NCBI GenBank assembly: GCA_037447655.1
Contig: JBBHKE010002945.1
Location: 248,001-312,000 of the forward strand
Origin: Zygnema cylindricum
Taxonomy: Eukaryota > Streptophyta > Zygnematophyceae > Zygnematales > Zygnemataceae
Direction of reading: 5' to 3'
DNA length: 64,000 bases
The position numbers were made by a program, and so were the translations under genes. Of this stretch, positions 1 to 7,977 are shown piece by piece; within the stretch, counting starts at the first letter, position 1, and every line of letters starts with the position of its first letter. Below the pieces are notes generated by a model. That model worked only from the letters and a program-made list of their open reading frames with translations, was not told the DNA's origin and ran no database searches.

Positions 1-628
1 AACAGCTAATTAACAGCAGACTTACCAAAATGAGCAATTTCTGCATGTACGCGAATCTGAACCGTGTAAAATATGTTTTGATCGGACGGCCGACATTATA
101 GCCGCCACGCGAAGTGAGCTTTTCGGCGGCATACGGATATAGCGTCACGCGGTGCCACGTGGCGCCACATTATTTGATACCGGAGAAGATGGGAGGAGGA
201 ACCATGGCTTCCGATATGACAGGTGTCACCTTGTAGACCTTGTCGTACAATAGTTGTACAATAAGTACATCGCCCATTGTACCTTCTTGTACTTTATAGT
301 GTTCCTATTGGACTAGGGTTTAATAGTAGGTAGTCGTGAGTAGGCAGACCGAGACTTAGTAATATTTAGGTACCTCTCTCTCTAAGAGAGCTTGTAACTA
401 TAAAGGTCATCTTTGACCAGCCATAACTAACTGCTCGGGTGAGCAAATTCAGTGATTCTTTTTGCGTTTGACTCAGGGGAGTCTTGTCCTCACAAGGGTG
501 AGAGTGGTCAAAATATTTGTGTGCCTGGGCGGCGTTTATTCAGCGGGAAAGTAGAAGGGGCAAATATTATCCTAGAGGCTTTACATAGGCTGCTCATTCT
601 GTGGGTCAATGGAGACCACAGAATTTCA
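1..628 (+). repeat. COP-D-type LTR, 5' part off the window
   Basis: This matches the LTRs at 38945-39849 and 49079-50004 in order: GTAC-rich U3 palindromes, a CT-rich stretch, a TATA-like site, the GGACTC-type hairpins and the end ACCACAGAATTTCA at 628. It sits inside the minus-strand LTR of COP-H. Its partner flank is off the window, so solo LTR and 3' LTR cannot be told apart. An ATG at 609 opens a short frame reading METTEF to the LTR end. Confidence 0.85.
470..502 (+). promoter_or_regulatory. Paired leader stem-loops SL2 and SL3 (COP-D-type LTR)
   Basis: SL2 is GACTC-AGGG-GAGTC at 470-483 and SL3 is CTCAC-AAGG-GTGAG at 489-502. Equivalent hairpins occur at the same place in every copia LTR of this superfamily in the window. 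The function is unknown; RNA packaging or dimerisation is an inference. Confidence 0.6.
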
Positions 629-1140
629 CCTATTGTGGCTGTCCAATCAAAACCTGATATATTTCTATCTGTTGAAAATAGACTCGCGATATTTGTTTCG
701 CGGTCGAAACAAATGGGCGGTATCCTTTTCATATAATAGATAAAATCGTACTCCGTACTATCTAAAACTGTATCTATACACTTCGTATCTCCTTCGCGTT
801 AAACGAACTAGTCCGCGTGTATCTATATAAATATTTATCGAACTCCATATACCCTAGCACTGGTCCTAGACTTATAGGATAAAGCTAACTACTACTTTGA
901 CGGACGACATGCACCAAGTTTAATTCTTGGGTCCGTCAAACCTTTTGTAACTCTATCAAGATTGGCTTTCCTGTTCTCTTGGGACAGTCGAGGCAGTCAT
1001 GGCTCTAATTCCTCCTCTAGTCTTTATTGACTGCGACAAGTTTGGGGACTTAAGAGAAGAGTTAGAGGCAGGCTATCACTGTCTCCTTTTTGCCTTTTAT
1101 TTTACAATCTCTAGACCTAGAAAATACTTGAATTTCAACA
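629..1140 (-). repeat. COP-H 3' LTR, truncated copy
   Basis: Read on the minus strand, this starts TGTTGAAATTCAAG at 1140, directly after a purine tract (complement of 1141-1151), and resembles the LTRs at 22219 and 25490. It is cut at 629 by the COP-D-type LTR, and the rest probably lies to the left of the window. Confidence 0.8.
865..940 (+). other. tRNA-like module antisense to the COP-H LTR
   Basis: The + strand reads like the 5' half of a tRNA (TAGACTTATAGGATAAAGC). It is followed by a perfect 10-bp stem, TTTGACGGAC (896-905) with GTCCGTCAAA (931-940). That stem encloses a T-arm-like hairpin, CCAAG-TTTAATT-CTTGG, at 914-930. There is no normal acceptor stem, so it is not a tRNA gene. 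Confidence 0.55.
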
Positions 1141-1159
1141 CTCCCCTTATTTTCTAGTC

Positions 1160-1192
1160 CACTTTTCTTTCAACTCTCATCGAAAACAACAA

Positions 1193-1236
<44 letters not shown>

Positions 1237-1560
1237 GTATATATATATTTTCTTTTCTTTTCCCTTTTTCCTTCATGAAGCTTTAAGCGAATACCTTGAT
1301 ATTTAATAAAGTGTATTAGATGATCCGAAATAATTTCATCTAGTTGATCATACATTTTATTTTGCATGCCACTTTTCATAAATCCGAGCAACAATTTTAT
1401 CCACCTCCTCTCTTTGTCATCTTAGCAAAATCCACTATCCTTTTTACATTTCCAACAGAGAGCCCCATCCCCAATCTGCAACATATACCCGGATGATGAA
1501 CCTTTTACAAGCACATCTTCATAAGCGACATTACACCAAGGAGTGATGTCAAATTCACCC
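1160..1560 (-). pseudogene. COP-H RNase H remnant
   Basis: On the minus strand, scattered frames match the end of a copia polyprotein. A stretch like ITPWCNVAYED...GYMLQIGDGALCW corresponds to the RNase H motif ITTWSDASYGD of COP-A. HFIKYQGIRLKLHEGK corresponds to HFKAKHMDIRLSFVREK. An AT microsatellite at about 1197-1250 disrupts the 3' end. Protease, integrase and reverse transcriptase are missing between this and the gag at 1595, so COP-H carries a large internal deletion. The identity is clear only by alignment to the other copies in the window. Confidence 0.6.
1197..1250. repeat. AT microsatellite
   Basis: A run of TA dinucleotides with a few interruptions, lying in the decayed 3' end of COP-H. 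Confidence 0.9.
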
Positions 1561-1594
1561 CCCCCCAAATTTTCCCAAAAGCCACTAGTCCTCA

Positions 1595-2446
1595 CTAAGT
1601 TCTCATAAGATATATATCTTCCTTACTTCTATTTTTATCCATGATAACTACCCCATTTTCTGAACTTTCCTCACTCTCTCCAATGGAATTCTTTCCACTA
1701 TCACTTTCTATTTTTATTCCCAAAAAATATTTCTCTTCCCATAAACCTTTCATTAAATATTCCTCTTCTCCCCTATCCTTCGAATCCGTTGAAGTTCCCA
1801 TTTCCGACCAGTTTTCTGTTTCCAAAATATCTATGAAACTATCCTCAAGAATTTGAACTTCCTCAAGTTTCTCCTCTCTCTTTAATTCCTTTATACCTCC
1901 AAAAACACACCGTTGCTTTCGTGGAATTTTTGTGTGCATTTCTCTTTTCCCCATACTACCGATGCGGAGAAGCTCCAAAATATCTTCATCCTCTTTCTCC
2001 TCTTCCCCTTGTTCCTCCTCATCCACAGTCCAACTTCTAAGTTCTTCCAAACAGTGGCATTTCTCCATATAGTGACCCGGTTCCCTACAAAAGAAGCAAA
2101 CCCCTCCTTTCAAAGCCCTCTTTCTTTTCCTCTCCCTCTCTTTTCACAAAAGTTACGGTATGGTTTACCTTTGTCTTTCTTCCTCTCATCATGCTTACCC
2201 GAGTCACCATCATTCCTCTCATCACGCTTTCGCCAATCACCATCATTCCTCTTATCACGCCTCCGCCAGTCACCACCAACTGTCAATGCATTCACCTTGT
2301 CACTTCCCCTATGAAGCTCCAAGGTGCTTTCCCTTACAATAATCATCCCTATTTTAATGCTCCAAGCCCATGAGGAGCAATCCATTGCTTGCATACGGTA
2401 AATTATGTCTTCGTACTCATGTGGAAGTTTCATGATTAGTGTGTTA
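1595..2446 (-). pseudogene. COP-H Gag, C-terminal part
   Basis: Two overlapping minus-strand frames (2433-2110 and 2113-1595) encode the second half of a copia Gag. After MKLPHEYEDIIYRMQ, typical of the Gag core, comes a basic stretch with a short internal repeat (RRRDKRNDGDW / RKRDERNDGD). Next is a CCHC zinc knuckle, CFFCREPGHYMEKC, then an acidic tail. Zinc knuckles bind RNA in the virus-like particle. The N-terminal part of the same gene continues on the other side of GYP1 from 21712; the join SYVECEVRKI / NTLIMKLPHEYED is continuous across the insertion. Stops and frame changes make it a pseudogene. Confidence 0.85.
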
Positions 2447-2451
2447 ATCTT
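2447..2451. other. Target site duplication of GYP1, left (ATCTT)
   Basis: The five bases before the first LTR equal the five bases at 21712-21716 after the last LTR. This defines 2452-21711 as one insertion event plus later nested insertions. Confidence 0.9.
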
Positions 2452-2947
2452 TGTAACAGGGTATAAGGTTGAGTACTTACTAGCTAGAAACTAGGCTGCT
2501 ATAGTTGCGGTTGTAGAGCAGCGCAGCTGCGATTCCAGACCAGCGGAACATAGCAGCATAACAACTTAGTTGAATAGCGTTGCACAGCATAGCAACTCAG
2601 CGTGGCAGTATAGCAACGCTGGAGAATGTAGATTTAACTGTATAGTTGTAGAAAGATGTCTTGGAAAGATCTTGGTTGACCGTGAAGGTGCACGTGTACA
2701 CTTGAAGAGTGTTAGGTTGACTAGCAGCTAGTTAGTTTAAATAGTGGAGCAGACGTAGTAAAAAGACAGACTCTTTGAGTAGACCTTTATAGTGAGTTGC
2801 CAACTTGTAATCTTCCTCCCGATTAATAAAGCTTGACCTTTCTCTGTGAGTGCTGTGTAATCTTGCTGTTACTACGGGGAGATCATTGGAGCCTTTCCGT
2901 TGTGCATCATAGTGTGTGGTGGGTTACTACCATTTGGCCCTTTTACA
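2452..2947 (+). repeat. GYP1 LTR1 (5' LTR)
   Basis: 496 bp from TGTAACAGGG to CCCTTTTACA. It has a TATA-like TTTAAATA near 2735 and an AATAAA signal near 2825. The U3 is rich in the word AGCATAGCAAC. Confidence 0.9.
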
Positions 2948-2948
2948 T

Positions 2949-2960
2949 TGGTATCGGAGC
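2949..2960 (+). other. GYP1 primer binding site (3' end of tRNA-iMet)
   Basis: TGGTATCGGAGC lies one base after the LTR. It is complementary, with one change (G for A), to the 3' end of plant initiator tRNA-Met, the usual primer for plant LTR elements. The copia elements in this window use a different part of the same tRNA. Confidence 0.85.
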
Positions 2961-2981
2961 TGTTTCTCGTGACTCGACAGC

Positions 2982-3945
2982 ATGGGAGAACACGGTGTAT
3001 CTACCACGGAAATGTTAGCGCAAGTTCTTCTGGAGTTGGAAAACGTCAGATTGCAGAACGCTCAATTGAGTAACACCGTCGCAACCTTGGAATCTCGTCT
3101 TGGTGATCAACCGCATGGAGTTATAGAGAGAGACCTAAAGATACCGAAGTTAAGACTTCCCGATGAGTTTGAAGCGGCCAAACACAAGAATCTTGATGCG
3201 TGGCTCTTCTCCATTGCAAATTACCTTGAGAATTTCCATAGCTTGTCGGATCGTGAGAAGATTCAATATGCGGGCGGTCTTCTAAAAGGGGCAGCGGGAG
3301 TATGGTGGAGGACAATGGTAGAGAACGATGAAATACCGACTGTTTGGACTCTTTTTATTCAACACATGCGTGACTCTTGGCAACCCGTTAACACAATTAA
3401 GGCGGCGAGGGATAAGATCGCGATTTTGAAGCAACGTACCTCGGTATTGGAGTACACGCAGCGGTTCTTGGAGTGCAAGGTTCAGATACCCTCGATGACA
3501 GAGGACGAAGCCGTGGATCGTTACGTTAAGGGGCTTAAGGCCTCCATTCGGAGGGATGTGGAGCAATGGCTCGCTCGGGAAAGTACGACTCGTACTCTCT
3601 CGGCGATTATCCAATTTGCGGAACGGACCGACTCGGTGGACTTCACCCTGCGTAGGCCCTATCATTATGGGTCGAGCAGCGGCGGAGGAGCTCGACGAGA
3701 TGATGGCCCAACCCCCATGGAGCTCAGAGCAATCGATGAGGATAAGGAGGTGGTCAACGTGCTGCAGTAGAAGAAGACTTTAATCAAAGCCAAGACAAAT
3801 GACTTGTCCCCCGAGGAGCTCCAACGGAGGAGGCAAAACGGCTTATGTTTCCAGTGTGGTTTCCTGGATCATATGGCCCGAGATTGCCCAATAGGAGAGG
3901 TCCTAAGAAGGGCGAGCTTAACGTCATGAGGTTAGCTGGGGAAGG
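2982..3945 (+). pseudogene. GYP1 Gag
   Basis: Starts at ATG 2982, 22 bases after the primer site. The N-terminus is a leucine-rich coiled-coil (about residues 8-45), followed by the retrotransposon Gag core, including LDAWLFSIANYLENF and the region around AAGVWWRTMV. A TAG at 3768-3770 interrupts the frame. The same frame continues to a CCHC zinc knuckle, CFQCGFLDHMARDC, at about 3847-3888. Gag forms the particle and binds element RNA. The protease is in another frame, so it was probably expressed by frameshifting or the boundary has been damaged. Confidence 0.9.
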
Positions 3946-4438
3946 GGGAGACCCCTTAATATTTCAAGGTTTGATCGGAGTGAGTGCAGCTAGCTTCATG
4001 GTGGACTCCGCCACATCGGAGAACTTCATCAACAACGTGACGGTGAAAAAGTTGAAACTTCCTCTCGTGGTGCTAACGGATTGTCAGTCGGTGCAATTGG
4101 CCGACGAGAGTTTCTTATCCACTACTCATCGTACTCCGAGGTTACGCGTCGGAATTGGGAACTTCCGTTGGTTTGACACTCTTCATGTGTTACCGCTTGG
4201 ATACCATGAAGTAATCTTGGGGAAACCGTGGCTACAAAAGTGGAACCCGACGATCGATTGGAGAAGTGGAGACATGAGAGTAAGGAAAGGTGAAACAAAG
4301 TTTGAGGTAAAGGTGGGAGCGGCTAGTAAGAGATCGGAAAAGGGACTCCTGCTTTCGGCCTTACAGCTTAAGAGGGCACTCAAGAAGGGGGAGACAATTG
4401 GTATGGCGGTCGTCCAACCTATGGAGGAAGGGAAATAG
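3845..4438 (+). pseudogene. GYP1 aspartic protease region
   Basis: The frame contains LIFQGLIGVSAASFMVDSATSENF. This is the retropepsin-like start with VDSATS in place of the usual D-S/T-G triad, so the glycine is lost or replaced. It is followed by the conserved HEVILGKPWLQKWNPTIDW, typical of gypsy proteases. A TAG at 4436-4438 separates it from RT in the same frame. It would cleave Gag-Pol in the particle. Confidence 0.85.
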
Positions 4439-5933
4439 GGGATTCCGGAAGAATGGAGTAAGAAGGACCCCAATTTTGACTCGAAAAAGCGGGACGACAC
4501 CAAAAAGACTTCCGTAGAGGCCCCGGAAGTCGTGAAAAAACTTCTCGAAGAGTATGTTGATGTCTTTCCCCCGAAGCTCCCAGAAGGCTTACCTCCGAAG
4601 CGCGAGGTAGACCATAAGATAGAGCTTTTTCCCAGAGCTGTACCCCCGGCAAATTGGATGTACAAGATGAGCTACACCGAATTAGATGAACTCAAAAAGC
4701 AACTTACGGAGTTGGTCGAAGCCGGAGCAATCGAACCGAGCAAGTCACCGTATGGAGCCCCTATCCTCTTCGTGAATAAGAAAGATGGAGGTTTTCGGAT
4801 GTGTGTGGATTACCGAGCGCTAAACAAGTTAACGGTGAAAAATGCGTACCCTCTACCGAGGATGGACGAACTGTTAGATCGACTACGAGGTGCTAAATAT
4901 TTTTCGAAGATAGACATGCAAAGTGGCTATCATTTGCCGAAGAAGATGTGGAAAAGACGTCATTTAGAACTCGGTACGTTCATTTCCAATTTCGGGTTAT
5001 GCATTTGATGAATTCCATCTTTCGGCAATATTTGGATGCTTTCGTAATTGTCTTCTTGGACGACATCTTGGTGTATAGCAAGACGTTGGAGGATCATGTG
5101 GAGCACATGCAAACGGTCTTACAAGTCCTTCGGGAGAACAAGTTGTACGCGAAGAGAAGTAAATGTGACTTCTTGAAGGAGAAAATCGAGTTTTTGGGTC
5201 ATGTGGTGAGCCAGGATGGAATCGCAGTGGATCCCAACAAAACTAGGGCAGTGAAGGAGTGGCTGCAGCAGACAAACATTACGGAGTTACGGAGCTTTCT
5301 TGGATTATGCTCCTACTATCGCCGTTTTGTCGAAGGTTTTGCAAAAATTGCTGCACCACTCACAAAATTACTTAAGAACGACGTGCCCTATGAGTGGAAA
5401 ACGACGCAAGGGGCAGCCTTTGACACGCTAAAGGAGCGGTTGGTTACCGCCCCTGTGTTAGCTGTTCCCGACCCGGAATTACCTTGGACGATAATCACCG
5501 ACGCTAGCGATACGGCTATTGGAGCGATCCTTATGCAGGATCAAGGAAAATGCCTTCAACCCATTGCCTACGAGAGTCGGAAACTGAAGGCAGCGGAGCT
5601 TAACTGGGCCACTTATGAAAAAGAGACAATCGCCATTATTAATGCGCCGGAGGTTTGGAAATTTTACGTTCAAGGGAAGCGTATCACGATCATCACCGAT
5701 CACCACGCCCTACAGTATATTCAAACCCAACCGAAGTTGTCAAGGAAACAGGTGCGATGGATGACGTTTCTTCAGACTTTCGGACCTGAGTTCGGTTGTC
5801 AAGGAAACAGGTGCGATGGATGACGTTTCTTCAGACTTTCGGACCTGAGTTACTATTGAATATAAACCGGGCAAGACAAACCCGACGGATGCGCTGTCGC
5901 GAAGACCCGGCGTAGTTGCGCCAGTGTTAGAGC
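4439..5933 (+). pseudogene. GYP1 reverse transcriptase and RNase H
   Basis: Frame one (to 5008) holds the RT start with FPPKLPEGLPPKREVDHKIEL, GAIEPSKSPYGAPILFVNKK and FRMCVDYRALNKLTVKN. Around 4930 a short deletion shifts the frame. Frame two holds the catalytic FLDD motif near 5056 and FLGHVVSQDGI, then RNase H (DASDTAIGAIL, ITDHHALQYI). The FGLTNAPATF segment normally found between VMP and FxxxMN is missing, so the polymerase is dead. A 59-bp tandem duplication disrupts the RNase H end. The sequence NPTDALSRRPG, the usual end of gypsy RNase H, directly precedes the COP-B insertion. Confidence 0.9.
5736..5853. repeat. 59-bp tandem duplication in GYP1 RNase H
   Basis: Units 5736-5794 and 5795-5853 start with GTTGTCAAGGAAACAGGTGC and are nearly identical. 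The unit length is not a multiple of three, so the frame is shifted. Confidence 0.9.
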
Positions 5934-6915
5934 TGTTGTTCATAGCCCTTTTCAGCCATAAATGTACCCTCGGAAGCACCACAGACTACCCCAAAACAGC
6001 CTCCTTTGATTCTACTCAGAATTCTACAAAATAACCAAACCAAGCTGAAACTACTCAACCAAATAGTTTCTAGGCCACTAAGTATGCTCACCAATTTTCA
6101 TATAACAATACCAAACCGAATAATCACAACACTCAGTCAAAGTTGCAAAAAAACAGCCTGCCAGAATTTTGATAAATCTGACCAGCTTCACAATGAAGCC
6201 CCAAGCAAACCAGACACACAATAGGTCTGCAAATTTGCCACAATATTTCCAATATAAGGAGGAACACACATGCAGAATTTCAGATAATTCTGCTAATAGA
6301 ACTGAGAGCAATTCTCAGATGAAATTTCCAAAATTGAGCAGAAAACAGTTTCTGTCCAAAAGTTCCTAAGTCTAAAAATGTCTAAGTCCTACAAATATAC
6401 ACGACAGCTTGCTACTAACTGTACGGAGGTATACCAGCCGTACGTAATCAATCTAATACCTCTATTAATGTGAGTGTACCTGAGATCTATACTAATAATT
6501 AATATACAGGACAAAACATTGTTAAATATTTACAAGTCTTACGAATTCCGTCAAACGAATCGGGACCGTCCAAAGTAAATATCATGTGATGGACGCGATT
6601 TCGCGTCCCTCACCAAACTGATGGTGACGCCGTCCGTAGATCTTATTCGGCATCCTTAATGTCGTGTCGCGTGGTCACACAATCCACTTGACGAAGTGAC
6701 GTCATCTCATCCAAATTAATACGTACCTTTGACTTACACATTTCGTACATTTTCATATGTTTGTTCCCGCCACTCAAATAGTTCCGTACGTCCCAAAACA
6801 AGTAATATCATTACTCCCGCAACCCGCAAATCCATTCGAACCTCCACAGTAAATCCAAATATCATACGTATTAAAATCGCGTACTGTATTCACGAACATT
6901 GTGTACGCACGAAAC
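5934..6915 (-). repeat. COP-B 3' LTR, main part
   Basis: Matches 15027 onward almost base for base. It is split by COP-A after 6915, and the last 37 bases continue at 13358-13394. Confidence 0.9.
6911..6915. other. Target site duplication of COP-A, left (GAAAC)
   Basis: Identical to 13353-13357. The uninterrupted target is seen in the other COP-B LTR near 16010-16025. Confidence 0.9.
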
Positions 6916-7118
6916 TGTTGAAATTTATAGATTTCTAGAGTATTTTCTAGGTTTAAATATGTTTTTATAAAAGGAAAAAGAAAAGGACGGACAGCCTGCC
7001 TCCACCTCCGCTCTCTAGCCCCCATACTTGTTGTAGTCACTGAAGGAAAGAGAGAGAGGTTGATCCATGGCTGCCTTAGTTCAACAGACAGCTATTTTTA
7101 GTAGGTTACTAAAAATAT

Positions 7119-7205
7119 ACTTGACGGACCAGAGATTTGATCGCGGTACCTGCGGTTCGTCAAATCGACCGGTAGCGGTCAGCTTTATCCTAATAGACTA
7201 GGACC
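7119..7205 (-). other. tRNA-like module antisense to the COP-A LTR
   Basis: The minus strand has an A-box-like TAGTCTATTAGGATAAAGC and a B-box-like GATCAAATC. TTGACGGACC (7121-7130) can pair with GGTTCGTCAA (7154-7163), with one mismatch. Its position in U3 matches the modules in the other copia LTRs. Confidence 0.5.
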
Positions 7206-7741
7206 AATGCTAAGTGCTATGGTATGTGATAGATATATATTTAGTTCGAAAGGATAAAGTTCATTTAACTAAAACTGTTTACGGCGTATATATATACAGT
7301 TTTATAAAGTACGTCGTACGACGCTAATTCAAAACGGATACCACGCATTTTATTTCTACATCGGAACAAATATCGCGCAAGTATTTATTCCGGCCAAGAT
7401 TACGTTTCGCATATAATCCAACGGCGCACATCATCGCCGAAATCCCGGAGTGGTCACTTTGGCATTTAGTGACGTGGCATCACCTGGCGCCACGTGGGGA
7501 GACATCATTCGGTCGCGGGAATTCCGAGGAACGTACGGATGAGTGGAAAGTATACACACGTCCACTTATGGCCTTGTCGTACAGAGGCCGTACAGAAAGT
7601 ACATCGGCAGTAGTACTTTCTAGTACTATACAGTTTTGTGATTGGTTCGTACAGGCAGTAGATAGGAGCTGTGAGAGGGAATTAGGAAAAACTAGGACTT
7701 AGGAAAATTTAGGTAGATAGTCCTCTCTCTCAGAGAGTATG

Positions 7742-7747
7742 TATAAA
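7742..7747 (+). promoter_or_regulatory. TATA box of COP-A 5' LTR
   Basis: TATAAA follows a CT/AG-rich stretch and lies 8 bases before an inverted repeat, GGCA-TCTT-TGCC (7750-7761). The same arrangement is present in the other LTRs. Confidence 0.6.
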
Positions 7748-7812
7748 TTGGCATCTTTGCCACCCTATAACTTATCGCGTGGTTGGCCTTTTTCAGTGAT
7801 TCCTTTTTCTAC

Positions 7813-7847
7813 GGACTCAGGGGAGTCCAGGCTACACAGGGGTGCAG
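7813..7847 (+). promoter_or_regulatory. Leader stem-loops SL2 and SL3 of COP-A
   Basis: SL2 is GGACTC-AGGG-GAGTCC (7813-7828). SL3 is CTACAC-AGGG-GTGCAG (7832-7847), with one A-C mismatch. The solo LTR of the same family has the fully paired CTGCAC/GTGCAG. Confidence 0.65.
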
Positions 7848-7962
7848 TCAAATTGTCAGTTTGCCTTCTTGGGCAGCAGTGGTTGTGGCTTAAAGTGGGT
7901 TAGTTAAATACTATCTAGAGGCTTCCTGTATTCTGTGGTCCAATGGAGGACACAGAATTGCA

Positions 7963-7977
7963 GGTTATGGGCCCACC
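7963..7977 (+). other. COP-A primer binding site (tRNA-iMet anticodon arm)
   Basis: GGTTATGGGCCCACC follows the LTR directly. Its complement is the anticodon stem-loop of plant initiator tRNA-Met. Drosophila copia, yeast Ty5 and Volvox Osser are known to prime from a cut half of this tRNA. The ATG inside it (7967-7969) is in frame with gag. Confidence 0.85.

Larger units (their letters stand above)
6916..7962 (+). repeat. COP-A 5' LTR
   Basis: TGTTGAAATTTATAG to GACACAGAATTGCA. It contains the antisense tRNA-like module (7119-7205), GTAC palindromes, TATAAA at 7742 and stem-loops to 7847. An ATG at 7943 is in frame with gag. Confidence 0.95.

Noticed and set aside
1913-2314. Plus-strand frame of 133 codons, Ser/Pro/Phe-rich
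   Set aside because: It is the reverse side of the COP-H gag with its zinc knuckle.
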